64,000 bases of DNA from JAPSGB01 sp963775185 (lineage in GTDB: Bacteria > Myxococcota_A > Polyangia > Polyangiales > Polyangiaceae), in the NCBI GenBank assembly GCA_963775185.1, contig CAVZIE010000031.1, positions 1,116,001 to 1,180,000 on the forward strand, read 5' to 3'. The position numbers and the translations under genes are program-made. Every line of letters starts with the position of its first letter. Position 1 is the stretch's first letter. Positions 8,637-18,742 of the stretch are shown here, piece after piece. Under the pieces are notes generated by a model that saw only the letters and a list, made by a program, of their open reading frames with translations, was not told the DNA's origin and ran no database searches.

Positions 8637-8741
8637 GCCCGTCAAATTCTGTGCAGACGCCAGGCATTTTCCCGGCAATTACCGGGCATTTCGCCTACGC
8701 CCCCAAAGCATCTCCTTCGGGGTTCGGCCGCGGCGCCGGCG

Positions 8742-9206
8742 CTAGAAGCGGCCGCTGATCGACAGGAACGTCAGCTTGTCCGTCGTCTCGCGCAGGCGCG
8801 ACACCAGCATGCGCACGATGCTCCACAGGACCTCGTACGCGAGATCCTTGTGTAGAAATAGCAGGTCGTCGAAGCCGTCTTTCGGGATCGCGAGCAGGCG
8901 GCAGCGCTCGTGGACGCGGGCGTCGGCCGAACGGGGCGACTCGTCGAGCAGCGCCATCTCGCCGAAGATCTGCCCGGCGCCGAGCACGGCGAGGGCCTCC
9001 TCGCCCATGCCAGGCACTTCCCGGCTGATCCGCACCTTGCCTTCGAGGATCAGGTACAGCTTGTCGCCCGCGTCGCCGTGCTGGAAGATCTTCGTGCCCA
9101 GCGCGTGGCTCTCCTCGGTCGCGACTTTCGCGATGAGATCGAGCGCCTCGGGCTTCAGGCCCGAGAACAGGTCGATCTTGCTGAGCTGCTCCAGCCGCTC
9201 GCTCAT
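8742..9206 (-). CDS. Single-domain cyclic-nucleotide-binding protein
   Basis: 154 residues from the ATG at 9206. Nearly the whole protein is one cNMP-binding (Crp/PKA-type) beta-roll: LFSGLKPEALDLIA, IFQHGDAGDKLYLILEGKVRI, then the phosphate-binding cassette GQIFGEMALLDESPRSADARV. GEMALL...RSA is the ligand motif. There is no DNA-binding helix-turn-helix after it, so it is not a Crp-type transcription factor. It probably acts as a nucleotide-responsive adaptor. It follows tonB 56 bases downstream on the same strand and may be in that operon. An in-frame extension to 9359 exists but lies over the tonB 3' end and is not used. Confidence 0.85.
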   Translation of the reverse strand: MSERLEQLSKIDLFSGLKPEALDLIAKVATEESHALGTKIFQHGDAGDKLYLILEGKVRISREVPGMGEEALAVLGAGQIFGEMALLDESPRSADARVHERCRLLAIPKDGFDDLLFLHKDLAYEVLWSIVRMLVSRLRETTDKLTFLSISGRF

Positions 9207-9262
9207 GAGGTTCGCGTGACAATAGTTCAGCGCGACCGATACCGCTACAAACGCTCGCGCCT

Positions 9263-10165
9263 TCAGCGATTGAAGCGCACCGTGATCGGCGGCGTCGTAC
9301 GCGTCGTAGGCTGACCGGTCTTGTCCAGCCCCACGCTGTACGATCGGCTCATCGCGCACTGGCGGGCCATGCGCCCGAAGCCGTGGCCGGGGTCGCTCAA
9401 CACGCTGACCGAGCGCGCCCGCCCGTCCGTACCGACGGTGACCACCAGGCTCACCGCCGCGTAGTCGACCTGGTCTTGATCGGCCTCGGGCGGGAACGGG
9501 CAGCTCCAGTTGTTGCTGCTCGGACGCGGCGCCCGGGACAGATCCTTGGCGGGCGTGGCGGGCGCGGCCGGCCCCGGTCGGGTCCCGGTGCCGGCGGGGG
9601 CACCCTTGCCGGCATTCGGATCGTATACGGCTTGCTTCGACGTCCCGGCGCTCGCCGTGGTGCCGCCGGCATAGCGATCGCCGTCGCCCGTGACGAAGCC
9701 GTCACCCGTGAGATCGACCGGCTGGTCCGGGTCCGGTGGCGCGGTCAGCACCTTGCCGGCCTGCGCCGCAGCAGGTGGGGGAGGCTCGTTCGACTTCGGG
9801 GCGGCCTGCGGCGCGGCCGTCGGCGGCGGGGTTGGCGCGGTGGGTTCCGGCGGCGCCGCCGGTTCCGGCGGCGGAGGGGGCGGCGGCGCCTCGACCTCGT
9901 AGGTGGTGCGAAGATTGTCGAGGACCGAGCTGCGTACGTCGGCCGCGAAGCTGCTCAGCGCGACGAGCGCCGTGATCGCGCCGAGCAGTCCGACGAAGTG
10001 GAGCGCTATCGCGCCGAGCAGGCCCAGCGCGAGCGCGAGCCGATCTCGGCCGCCGAGCGCGAGCGTCGGCGCCAGCGGATCGCGGCGCGCGGCGTGGGGG
10101 GTGCGTGCCTCCGCCGCGCGGGGGCGCGAGCTGCTCGGCGGCGCGGAGTCCACGGCGAGGGTCAT
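9263..10165 (-). CDS. tonB: TonB-family energy-transducing protein
   Basis: 300 residues. A basic N-terminus leads to one membrane helix (about 45-75; LALALGLLGAIALHFVGLLGAI), then a long Pro/Ala-rich periplasm-spanning stretch (about 93-130, with PPPPPPPEP and PTPPPTAAP). The C-terminal domain (about 215-300) contains VDYAAVSLVVTVGTDGRARSV, as in TonB/AgmX C-termini that contact outer-membrane partners. With the exbB and exbD genes just upstream it should form a proton-motive-force-driven transducer. The membrane helix is deeper than in E. coli TonB, with a 40-residue cytoplasmic lead. The partner receptor is not in the window. Confidence 0.85.
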   Translation of the reverse strand: MTLAVDSAPPSSSRPRAAEARTPHAARRDPLAPTLALGGRDRLALALGLLGAIALHFVGLLGAITALVALSSFAADVRSSVLDNLRTTYEVEAPPPPPPPEPAAPPEPTAPTPPPTAAPQAAPKSNEPPPPAAAQAGKVLTAPPDPDQPVDLTGDGFVTGDGDRYAGGTTASAGTSKQAVYDPNAGKGAPAGTGTRPGPAAPATPAKDLSRAPRPSSNNWSCPFPPEADQDQVDYAAVSLVVTVGTDGRARSVSVLSDPGHGFGRMARQCAMSRSYSVGLDKTGQPTTRTTPPITVRFNR

Positions 10166-10268
10166 GCTCCTGCCCGGCGGCGGTTGGGCGACGACCCGTC
10201 CGGCAGCGCCGCTCCGGCGCCGGAGCCGCTCCCCCGGTTTTCGATCGGGTCGAACATCGGTTCGGGAT

Positions 10269-10718
10269 CTACTTCGACTTTTCCTTCGTGGTCTCGACGG
10301 GGACGTCCTCGCTGGCCTTGGAGACGGCGAACGCGATCTTGGCGACGCCGTGGCGCTTGAGGATGTCGAGCACGTGGATCACCCGTCCGTGCTCCACCTT
10401 GCGATCCGCGCGGATGACGGCGCGCAGATCCTTGTTCCTGGCGCGGGCGGCCTTGGCCAGTCCGCCGATGGCCTCGTCGTTCGTCACCTTCTTCGAGTCG
10501 ACGAAGGTCTGGCCGTCGGCCGTCAACTCGATGGAGAAGACGGTCTGGATCTGCTCGCCGGAAGCCGCCTTCGGCAGGTCCATGGGCATCCCCTGCGAGA
10601 CGATGATCTTCGCGGTGACCATGAAGATGATGAGCAGCACCAGCGTGACGTCCACCAATGGCGTCACGTTGATGCCCGTGATCATCCCGTCATCGTCGTC
10701 GCCTGCGCCGCCGGCCAT
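10269..10718 (-). CDS. exbD: ExbD/TolR-family biopolymer transport protein
   Basis: 149 residues with the ExbD layout: a short cytoplasmic N-terminus, ITGINVTPLVDVTLVLLIIFMVTAKII as the single membrane segment with the conserved Asp of PLVD that conducts protons, then a small periplasmic domain. It forms the motor with ExbB. The ATG follows directly on the stop of exbB (10719-10721), so translation is coupled. An unusual Glu/Lys-rich tail ends in TTKEKSK. Confidence 0.93.
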   Translation of the reverse strand: MAGGAGDDDDGMITGINVTPLVDVTLVLLIIFMVTAKIIVSQGMPMDLPKAASGEQIQTVFSIELTADGQTFVDSKKVTNDEAIGGLAKAARARNKDLRAVIRADRKVEHGRVIHVLDILKRHGVAKIAFAVSKASEDVPVETTKEKSK

Positions 10719-11459
10719 TCAGTCCTCGCCGTCCTCTTCTTCGTCGTCCGCGGGGCGTTTCTTCGCCGGCGACGCGCGTTTCGCCGGTGCGGGGGTGGTG
10801 TCGACCGTGTCCACCGCCACCAGATGGGCCATGAGAACCCGGGAGAGCGCGTCGGTATTCGCGAGGATGCTCTTCGCGCGCCGCATGAACACGTTGTACA
10901 TGGCGACGGCGGGGATCGCGACGGCCAGGCCGACGGCGGTGGCGACGAGGGCCTCGGCGATGGAAGCCATGACCGCCGCCGGCGCCGTGGCGCTGGCGGC
11001 CGCGGCGGCGTTGGTGCCCTGCTTGCCGAGCTGCTCGAACGCCTTGACCACGCCGATGACGGTGCCGAACAGCCCGATGAAGGGCGCGTTGTTGCCCAGC
11101 GTTCCCAGGTAGGCCAGGCGACGTTCGAGCTTGACGCGCTGCAGGGCCGCCGCGCCCTTCATCGCCTCCTCCGCGGCGCGGGCGCCGCGGTCCGCCTCGA
11201 GCATGCCGGCGACCACGACCGCCGCCTCGGCGCTTGGCGACGCCTCGAGATCGCGGCGCGCGGCGTCGATGTCTCCAGAGCGGAGCTGATCCCGCAGCCG
11301 GCTCGCCAGACGCGCCAGGTCGTCCCGGAGGCTCCAGAAGAACCAGGCGCGCTCCAGCATGATCGCGACGGAGAGGACGCTCAGACCGATCAGCAACCAC
11401 ATGACCCATGCGGCCCCGAAGTTCGTCATCAATCGCTGCAGCCACTCGACCAGATTCAT
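10719..11459 (-). CDS. exbB: ExbB/TolQ/MotA-family proton channel protein
   Basis: 246 residues from the ATG at 11459 (AGAGAGG about 8 bases upstream on the minus strand). Three membrane segments are visible: WVMWLLIGLSVLSVAIML near residue 20, then the conserved pair with LAYLGTLGNNAPFIGLFGTVIGVVKAF and EALVATAVGLAVAIPAVAMYNVF, the signature of the ExbB proton channel. The C-terminus is Lys/Asp-rich (KKRPADDEEEDGED). It is first in the order exbB-exbD-tonB on the minus strand. It powers outer-membrane transport or, in gliding bacteria, related motors; the sequence does not decide between them. Confidence 0.93.
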   Translation of the reverse strand: MNLVEWLQRLMTNFGAAWVMWLLIGLSVLSVAIMLERAWFFWSLRDDLARLASRLRDQLRSGDIDAARRDLEASPSAEAAVVVAGMLEADRGARAAEEAMKGAAALQRVKLERRLAYLGTLGNNAPFIGLFGTVIGVVKAFEQLGKQGTNAAAAASATAPAAVMASIAEALVATAVGLAVAIPAVAMYNVFMRRAKSILANTDALSRVLMAHLVAVDTVDTTPAPAKRASPAKKRPADDEEEDGED

Positions 11460-11667
11460 CTCGAAAACCTCTCTCCGGGGCGCGAGTCGATCCCTGGGGT
11501 CATGTCGTCGCGGCGGCCAGGGGGATCCCGCCCGCGGCCGCGATCGCGTAGCACAAATCGAGGGAGTCCGGGCAGATGGGAGGGTTTGGCCGTGCCCGCG
11601 GGGCAACCCGGTGACGCGCATGCGACATTCGCAGCCGGCGGCGGACCCCCGGGGCCGGCGGGGCCGG

Positions 11668-13161
11668 CTACAGCTCGTGCGGCATGAGGTCGTGCGGCGA
11701 GCGGAAGAACTGCTGCGGCGAGTACGCTTCCAGGCACGACACCCGGCGGGTGTAGATGTCCGAGTACGTCTCGACCTGCAGGCCGAACATGCTCATCTCG
11801 GCGTCTTCCTTGAGCAGCGAGCCCCAGTAGGGATGGAAGAGCCGATCGACGCGGTCGGCGAGCACGCTGTTCTCGTGGTCGATGCTGCGGAGCGCGCCGC
11901 GGACGCGATCGAGCGCGCGCTTGGTGCGGACCTTCTCCGCTTGGCTATCGGCACCGTTGCTTTCGCGCCGCGCGAGCTCCTTGAAATGGGACTGGTAGAA
12001 GCGCAGCTCGTCCTCGAGATGATCGCGTTGTTCCTCGAGCGCGCGCTGGCGGGCGAGGTCGCCGATGCACGTCTCGTGGGCGGCGATCTCGGCATCGAGC
12101 TCCTGGATGATCATCGCCGTGCGCCACGACGACTCCTTCTTCGAGCGCAGCATGTCGCCGTAGATGTGGTCGCCGACGTACAGCACGTTCGAGCCGGTGA
12201 GATCGAGCAGCCGCTCGAACTCGAGCAGGTTGCCGCCCTCGTACACGCGGCCGCGTTCGAGCTGCCCACGTACGTTGCGCAGGATCTCGCCGTCGCGCTC
12301 CATGAGCGGGCGGCCTTCCTTGAACCACAACGGCTTCTGCGCCGCGACGACGATCGTGTCGAAGTAGTGCCGCCACGAAGGATACTCGGGCATCGCGGAA
12401 CCGATCAGGTACGTCATCATCTGATCGGTGTAGGGCCACGGCGAGTTGGTCAGCAGGAACAGCTTCTTGCCGGCGGAGCGCAGCTTGTGCAACGTCCGCG
12501 CGAGCTCCGCGTCGCGATCCACGAAGCGCGACAGCTCGGCGGTGACGACGCCGTAGACGGTGCCGTCGCGGTGCGCCTCGTCGATCGAGTTGCGAACGTC
12601 GGAGAACAGCCGGTCGTAGTCGATGCGCTCGCCGCGCCGTTCCATGGCGTCGATGATTGCCGCGTAGCTGGTGACCTCGCTGAGCGCGAACAGCGTGTCG
12701 ATCCAGTGATAGCGCGACGTGTGCGGCCGGATGCGGCGGTGATGGTAGAGCTCGACGATCTCGTCGCGCGAGAGCCGACGCATGCCGTGGTAGCCCTTGT
12801 GGACGACCTTGTAGCGGTCCATTTTCAGGATGTGGCCGTGCCGCTTGTCCACCAAGAGCCCGCGGATCGGGAAGCGCGTGTCGTGGGGGAGCTTGCTCAG
12901 GTAGGCCGGGTATCCCCGCTTGATCAGGTTTCGCGCGGTCAGCTCGATGCTGAGCGTGTCCATCGCCAGCTGGTTGTAGATCGCCAGCGTGTAGTCCATG
13001 TCGAAGCCGACCCAGTCGATGCCCGACATGCGCAGGTTGCGGTTGACGAACACCCGGTCCGCACGCGGGATCCCCAGGCCGTTCGCGACGTCGTTGGACA
13101 CGCCCGGCAAGGGCAACAGCAGCTGTCGCGAGTCGGGCAGCGTACGCGGATCGGGATTCAT
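11668..13161 (-). CDS. HAD-IG family 5'-nucleotidase
   Basis: 497 residues from the ATG at 13161. The HAD motif I is IDWVGFDMDYTLAIYN, with the two catalytic aspartates; motif II is FLLTNS and a late GDHIYGDML supplies motif IV acids. This matches the long HAD-IG 5'-nucleotidase family (cytosolic purine 5'-nucleotidase-like, IMP/GMP specific) at its usual length of about 460-500. The last 130 residues are helical and charged, ending in PHDLMPHEL. It would dephosphorylate nucleoside monophosphates in the cytoplasm. Its ATG overlaps the stop of the upstream epimerase gene by 4 bases, although the two reactions have no obvious link. Confidence 0.9.
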   Translation of the reverse strand: MNPDPRTLPDSRQLLLPLPGVSNDVANGLGIPRADRVFVNRNLRMSGIDWVGFDMDYTLAIYNQLAMDTLSIELTARNLIKRGYPAYLSKLPHDTRFPIRGLLVDKRHGHILKMDRYKVVHKGYHGMRRLSRDEIVELYHHRRIRPHTSRYHWIDTLFALSEVTSYAAIIDAMERRGERIDYDRLFSDVRNSIDEAHRDGTVYGVVTAELSRFVDRDAELARTLHKLRSAGKKLFLLTNSPWPYTDQMMTYLIGSAMPEYPSWRHYFDTIVVAAQKPLWFKEGRPLMERDGEILRNVRGQLERGRVYEGGNLLEFERLLDLTGSNVLYVGDHIYGDMLRSKKESSWRTAMIIQELDAEIAAHETCIGDLARQRALEEQRDHLEDELRFYQSHFKELARRESNGADSQAEKVRTKRALDRVRGALRSIDHENSVLADRVDRLFHPYWGSLLKEDAEMSMFGLQVETYSDIYTRRVSCLEAYSPQQFFRSPHDLMPHEL

Positions 13162-14246
13162 GAGGTTCTCGCGCGTTCCCGCAGGCCGACGCCGTGCCCT
13201 GCGACCGTCGCGTCGAGCTCGATGCGCGGACCGTGACGCCCGGGCCCGCCGTGAGTCGGGGCGTTCCGCATGAACAGGGGCGTGTCGAGGTCGACGAAAT
13301 CGAAGCCGCCGATGCCCGCGGCGAGGCACGCCGACACGCCCATCGCGAGCGTCGTCTCCACCATGCCACCCACCATCAGCCCGAGTTGGCACGCGCGCGC
13401 CGTCGCGATCATGTCCATCGCCTCGGCGACGCCGCTCTTCATGATCTTCACGTTCACGACGTCGGCAGCACGGTGCTCGGCGAGGTCGGCCACGTCCGCC
13501 GCGCTGCGGGCGCTCTCGTCGGCGGCGACCGCCACCTTGCCGCGCTCGCGCACGGCACGCAGCGCGTCGAAATCCCCGGCCGGGGTCGGTTGCTCGAACA
13601 GCACAATCCGCCGGCGGAGCGGGGCTAGCGCCTCGAGCAACGCGATGGCTTCATCCGCCGTCAGGCTCGCGTTGGCGTCGAGCACGAGGCGCGCCGCCGG
13701 AGCGGCGGCCGCGACCTGCCGCAGGCGCTCCGCGTCGTGGTCGAGCGGCACACCGCCGACCTTGACCTTGAGTGTGGAAAAGCCCTGCGACGCGGCTCGT
13801 CCGGCGGCGTCCCGCGCGGCGTCGGGCGTGCCCGTCGGCACCGTGATGTCGGTGTCGAGCGCGCTCACCGCGCCGCCGAAGAAGCTCCAGAGCGAGATCC
13901 CGGCGGAGCGGCACAGCGCGTCGAGCAGGGCGCTCTCCACGGCGCAGCGCGCGCTGGGCGCGCGAGGCGCCAGCTCGCCGAGCAGTGCCGCCACGTGCCG
14001 CCAGCGGGCGCCGTCCATCCCCCGGAGCGGCTCGCTCGCCGCTGCGACGGCCGCGAGGGCGTCCGCCTGGGTCTCGCCGTTGACCGCCGGGAACGGCGCG
14101 GCCTCGCCCAGGCCGACGCTGCCGTCGTCGAGCCGCACGCGCACCGCCACGTTCTCCGCGGCCAGCTGGGCGCCCGTGGCGATGCCGAACGGTTCGACAA
14201 GCTCCACATCGAGCGGCTCGGCGCTCACTTCGACGATCGACGGCAT
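13158..14246 (-). CDS. Enolase-superfamily epimerase (probable dipeptide / L-Ala-D/L-Glu epimerase)
   Basis: 362 residues from the ATG at 14246. It is a mandelate racemase/muconate lactonizing enzyme-type protein: N-terminal capping domain (GLGEAAPFPAVNGE), then the barrel with LKVKVG (catalytic Lys pair), LDANASL (Mg ligand Asp), FEQPT (Glu), ADES (Asp) and VNVKIMKSG (second catalytic Lys). The closing FDFVDLDTPLFM resembles dipeptide epimerases, which epimerise L-Ala-D-Glu from recycled wall peptides. O-succinylbenzoate synthase is the alternative. It is divergent from the amidotransferase gene and is the first gene of a two-gene unit with the 5'-nucleotidase. Confidence 0.8.
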   Translation of the reverse strand: MPSIVEVSAEPLDVELVEPFGIATGAQLAAENVAVRVRLDDGSVGLGEAAPFPAVNGETQADALAAVAAASEPLRGMDGARWRHVAALLGELAPRAPSARCAVESALLDALCRSAGISLWSFFGGAVSALDTDITVPTGTPDAARDAAGRAASQGFSTLKVKVGGVPLDHDAERLRQVAAAAPAARLVLDANASLTADEAIALLEALAPLRRRIVLFEQPTPAGDFDALRAVRERGKVAVAADESARSAADVADLAEHRAADVVNVKIMKSGVAEAMDMIATARACQLGLMVGGMVETTLAMGVSACLAAGIGGFDFVDLDTPLFMRNAPTHGGPGRHGPRIELDATVAGHGVGLRERARTS

Positions 14247-14315
14247 GAGTGGTCGGAACGACGATCGTAGCCGGCCTGCCCGATGTCGTCCAACTGCGCT
14301 ACGATCCGGGTGGCC

Positions 14316-15023
14316 ATGCGTCCGTTCGTCGTGCTCGTCACCGGCGACCCCGTCGCACGCGCGCGCGAGGCGCGTGGCGACTACCCGTCGCTGATTCGCG
14401 CCGCCACAAACAACAGCTGGACCGGTCCCTGGAGCGCGGTCGATTGCCGGACCGACGCGGCGTTGCCGCGGCTGGGCGAGTGCGCGGCGTTGGTCGTGAC
14501 CGGCTCGGCCCAGAGCGTGACCGAGCGTGCACCGTGGATGGAGCGCCTGGGCGCGTTCCTGGTGGAAGCGATCGAGGCCGGCACGCCGCTGCTCGGCATC
14601 TGCTTCGGTCACCAGCTGATCGCCCAGGCGCTGGGCGGCGACGTCGGCATGAACCCGCGCGGCCGCGAGATGGGCACGGTCCAGCTCGAGCTCGTCGCGA
14701 GCGATCCGCTGCTGGAAGGCGCGCCGTTCGTCGCGAACATGTCGCACCAGGACGCCGTGCTGCGCCCGCCGCCCGGCGCCACGGTATTGGCGCGGAGCGC
14801 GCGTGACGCGTGCTCCGCGCTGCGCTTCGGCGAGCATGCGTGGGGCGTGCAGTTCCACCCGGAGTTCGATCAGCAGGTGACGCGCTGGACGATCGAGGCG
14901 CGTAGCGCGGCCTTGCGCGCCGAAGGCTTCGACACAAACGTGCTCGCGCGCGAGGCCGGCGAAGCGTTGCCCGGGCGCAGCGTGCTCGGGCGTTTCGTCG
15001 AGCTCACGCGACGTGACGCGTGA
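14316..15023 (+). CDS. Class I glutamine amidotransferase-like protein
   Basis: 235 residues from the ATG at 14316; an ATG at 14283 would add 11 residues without supporting motifs. The class I GATase triad is visible: LLGICFGHQLIAQALGG carries the nucleophile Cys, and WGVQFHPEFD gives the His and Glu. No synthetase domain follows, so this is a stand-alone GMP-synthase-like amidotransferase, as in gamma-glutamyl hydrolase-like or peptide-forming YgeA-like families. The substrate is unknown. It converges on the acyl-CoA dehydrogenase gene, overlapping its end by 20 bases, and diverges from the epimerase gene. Confidence 0.85.
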   Translation: MRPFVVLVTGDPVARAREARGDYPSLIRAATNNSWTGPWSAVDCRTDAALPRLGECAALVVTGSAQSVTERAPWMERLGAFLVEAIEAGTPLLGICFGHQLIAQALGGDVGMNPRGREMGTVQLELVASDPLLEGAPFVANMSHQDAVLRPPPGATVLARSARDACSALRFGEHAWGVQFHPEFDQQVTRWTIEARSAALRAEGFDTNVLAREAGEALPGRSVLGRFVELTRRDA

Positions 15024-16155
15024 AGCTCGGTAGGCTCGCGAAGCGATTGGTGTGGTACTGCTCGTCGCCGAAGAGCGTGGACAGGATGTGCACGCGCTTG
15101 AAGTACAAGCCGACGTCGTGCTCGTCCGTGACGCCGATTCCGCCGTGCAGCTGGATGCCCTGGCGCGTGACGAAGCCGCCGCCGACCCAGAGCTGGATCT
15201 TGGCGGCGCTGATCGCGCGCATGCGCTCGGCGGCGTCTGGGTCGTCGGCCTTGATCATGGCCATGATCGCTGTGCCCTTGGCCAGCTCCGTCTCGACGAA
15301 CATGTCGACCGCGCGGTGCTGCAGCGCCTGGAACGTGCCGATCGCCACGCCGAACTGCTTGCGCTGGGTGAGATAGTCGCGCGTCATCGCCAGCACGCTC
15401 TGCATGGCGCCCGAACCCTCGCAGCACACAGCCGCCGCGCCGAGGTCGAGTGCCTTCTCCAGCGTCGGCGCCGCCTGTCCCTCCGCGCCGAGTAGACGCT
15501 CCTTGCCGAGCTCGACGCCGTCGAGCGCGATCATCGCGCTCTTGTGGCCGTCCATCTGCTCGACCTTCTGCACGCGCACGCCCTTCATGCCCGGGTCCAC
15601 CACGAACAGCGAGATGCCGTCGCGATCGCCCTCGGCGCCGCCGGTGCGGGCGCTGACCACGATGTGATCGGCGGCGTGGCCGTTCAGGACGAAGCGCTTG
15701 CTGCCGGAGAGCTTGTAGCCGGCGCCGCTCTTGTCGGCGCGCGTCGCGACGACGAGCGGGTCGTGACGACTGTTCGCCTCCGCCGTCGCGAGCGCCAGGC
15801 TCTGGTCGCCGGCCAGCGCTGGGGCCAGGAACTCCTCTTGTTGGTCCGGCGCGCCGGCCGCGAGCAGCGTCGCTCCGGCGGCGACCAACGGGACGTACGG
15901 CTCCGGCACCAGCGTGGTGCCGAACTGCTCGAGGATCAACCCGGCTTCCTGGAACGTCATGCCGGCTCCGCCGACGCCTTCCGGGAACATCACGCCGAGC
16001 CAACCGAGCTCGCCCATCTGTTTCCAGACGGCCTTGTCCCAGCCCAGCTCGCTCGCGCGAAGCTTGCGGAAGCGTTCGACCGGCGAGTCCTTCTTCACGA
16101 AGGACTGGACGGTGTCGACGAGCATCTTCTGGTCATCTGAAAGCTCGAAATCCAT
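15004..16155 (-). CDS. Acyl-CoA dehydrogenase (second of pair)
   Basis: 383 residues. N-terminal helical domain (LSDDQKMLVDTVQSFVKKD), the beta domain with ALATAEANSRHDP in place of the usual FAD-contacting A.TEP.AGSD, and the C-terminal domain with RKQFGVAIGTFQALQH and QLHGGIGVTDEHD. The C-terminal catalytic region reads LFGDEQYHTNRFA instead of the standard YEGTxEIQ, so FAD or base geometry may differ. It oxidises an acyl-CoA thioester in a beta-oxidation-like pathway. It lies 109 bases downstream of another acyl-CoA dehydrogenase on the same strand; such pairs can form alpha2beta2 enzymes. AGAGAGAG precedes the ATG. Confidence 0.9.
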   Translation of the reverse strand: MDFELSDDQKMLVDTVQSFVKKDSPVERFRKLRASELGWDKAVWKQMGELGWLGVMFPEGVGGAGMTFQEAGLILEQFGTTLVPEPYVPLVAAGATLLAAGAPDQQEEFLAPALAGDQSLALATAEANSRHDPLVVATRADKSGAGYKLSGSKRFVLNGHAADHIVVSARTGGAEGDRDGISLFVVDPGMKGVRVQKVEQMDGHKSAMIALDGVELGKERLLGAEGQAAPTLEKALDLGAAAVCCEGSGAMQSVLAMTRDYLTQRKQFGVAIGTFQALQHRAVDMFVETELAKGTAIMAMIKADDPDAAERMRAISAAKIQLWVGGGFVTRQGIQLHGGIGVTDEHDVGLYFKRVHILSTLFGDEQYHTNRFASLPSFTRHVA

Positions 16156-16264
16156 CTTGCTCTCTCTTTATGGCTGGCTTCTGGCTCCCAGGCGTCTCGT
16201 GACCCGGCCCGGGGCGGTCTCTCTCGAGGCGGCGGCTGCGCCCGGCGGCGCCAACAGCCGACAG

Positions 16265-17443
16265 CTAGGACGGCAGTCCCAGGATGTACTTCGCGATCAC
16301 GTTGCGCTGGATCTCGTTCGATCCGGCGTAGATGGTGGCGGCGCGCAGGTAGTTCCACTGCGACGCCACCGACTGCTCGCGGTCCGGAATGACGCCGGCC
16401 GCGTTGAACCACGACAGCGAGTCGAGCCCCATGACCTCCATCGCGAGATCGAAGCACTCCTGCTGGATCTCCGTGCCGCGGAGCTTGAGGATGCTCGACT
16501 CCGGACCCGGCGCGTGGCCGAGCTGCGCGCCGGCGAGGGCGCGGTAGTTCGCCATGCGAAGCGCCTCGAGCTTCATCTCGAGGCGAGCGATCTTCTGCAC
16601 GAAGCCCGGGTGCTCGATCAGCGGCTTGCCGTCGGCAAGCGTCTCGCTGGCGATGCGCTTCACGCGCATCAGCGTGCGGCCCGAGATGCCGACGCCGGCG
16701 ACCAGGGTGCGCTCGTGCCCGAGCAGCGCCTTGGCGTAGGTCCAGCCCATGTTCAGCTCGCCGACCAGGTTCGCCTTCGGAACCTCGACGTTCTCGAACC
16801 AGGTCTCGCAGAACGCGAGGGTGTTGCCGGTCGTGAGGAACGGCTTCGCGACGATGCCCGGCGTCTTCATGTCGCACAGGATGAAGCTGATGCCCGACTG
16901 CTTCTTCACGTTCGGGTCGGTGCGCGCCAGGACGAAGATCCAGTCGGCGTACTGGGCGTAGGTCGTCCAGGTCTTCTGCCCGTTGAGCAGGAAGTGGTCG
17001 CCCTTGTCCTCGGCGCGGAGCGCCAACGACGCGAGGTCGCTGCCCGCGTTCGGCTCGGAGTAGCCCTGGCACCACACTTCCTCGCCGCTGAGGATCTTCG
17101 GCAGATAGCGTTGCTTCTGCGCATCGTTGCCGAACTGCATGATGAGCGGGCCGACCATCGCGAGGCCGAACGGCGACAGCCCCGGCGCGCCGCACAGCTC
17201 GAGCTCCTCGGAGAAGATGAAGCGCTTGGCCGCATCCCAACCGGGGCCGCCGTATTCCTTCGGCCAATGCGGCGCGACCCAGCCCTTCTGGGCGAGGATC
17301 TGGTGCCACTCCATCACCTCCTTCTGATCGAAGGCGGCGTCGCTCTCCGCCTTCGCGCGGAGGTGGGGCGGCATGGCCGAGCGGATCCACTCGCGGACCT
17401 CTTCGCGGAACGCGAGCTGCTCGGGCGAAAACGACATGTCCAT
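16265..17443 (-). CDS. Acyl-CoA dehydrogenase (first of pair)
   Basis: 392 residues from the ATG at 17443. All family landmarks are canonical: WPKEYGGPG, GYSEPNAGSDLASL (FAD binding), LNGQKTWTTYAQYADW, and the C-terminal IYAGSNEIQRNVIAKYILGLP with the catalytic Glu in the expected place. It should catalyse alpha,beta-dehydrogenation of an acyl-CoA and pass electrons to electron-transfer flavoprotein. It is the upstream partner of the more divergent acyl-CoA dehydrogenase, suggesting one functional unit. The frame remains open far upstream across the ychF locus, but that extension is antisense to ychF and is not real. Confidence 0.93.
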   Translation of the reverse strand: MDMSFSPEQLAFREEVREWIRSAMPPHLRAKAESDAAFDQKEVMEWHQILAQKGWVAPHWPKEYGGPGWDAAKRFIFSEELELCGAPGLSPFGLAMVGPLIMQFGNDAQKQRYLPKILSGEEVWCQGYSEPNAGSDLASLALRAEDKGDHFLLNGQKTWTTYAQYADWIFVLARTDPNVKKQSGISFILCDMKTPGIVAKPFLTTGNTLAFCETWFENVEVPKANLVGELNMGWTYAKALLGHERTLVAGVGISGRTLMRVKRIASETLADGKPLIEHPGFVQKIARLEMKLEALRMANYRALAGAQLGHAPGPESSILKLRGTEIQQECFDLAMEVMGLDSLSWFNAAGVIPDREQSVASQWNYLRAATIYAGSNEIQRNVIAKYILGLPS

Positions 17444-17638
17444 GATGCTTGCTCCGGAGCCGACGGGCCCGCATCCCGGGGTCCGAAGGGGGCGGCATCC
17501 TAACACACGTGTCATCCGCGTCGGAGCTCCGTCGGCCCGCGCCTGCCGCTCGCCGGGCCTGCCCGCGCGCGGGCCGTCGACGCCGCGCGCGCGAGGTGCT
17601 CGACGCGCCCCCCGGCGTGCGCTACAGGCGGTGCCCCC

Positions 17639-18742
<1,104 letters not shown>

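Noticed and set aside
8607..8667. Longer LexA with 20 extra N-terminal residues
   Set aside because: The extension would run across the candidate LexA operator and has no family similarity; the ATG at 8607 gives the normal LexA N-terminus.
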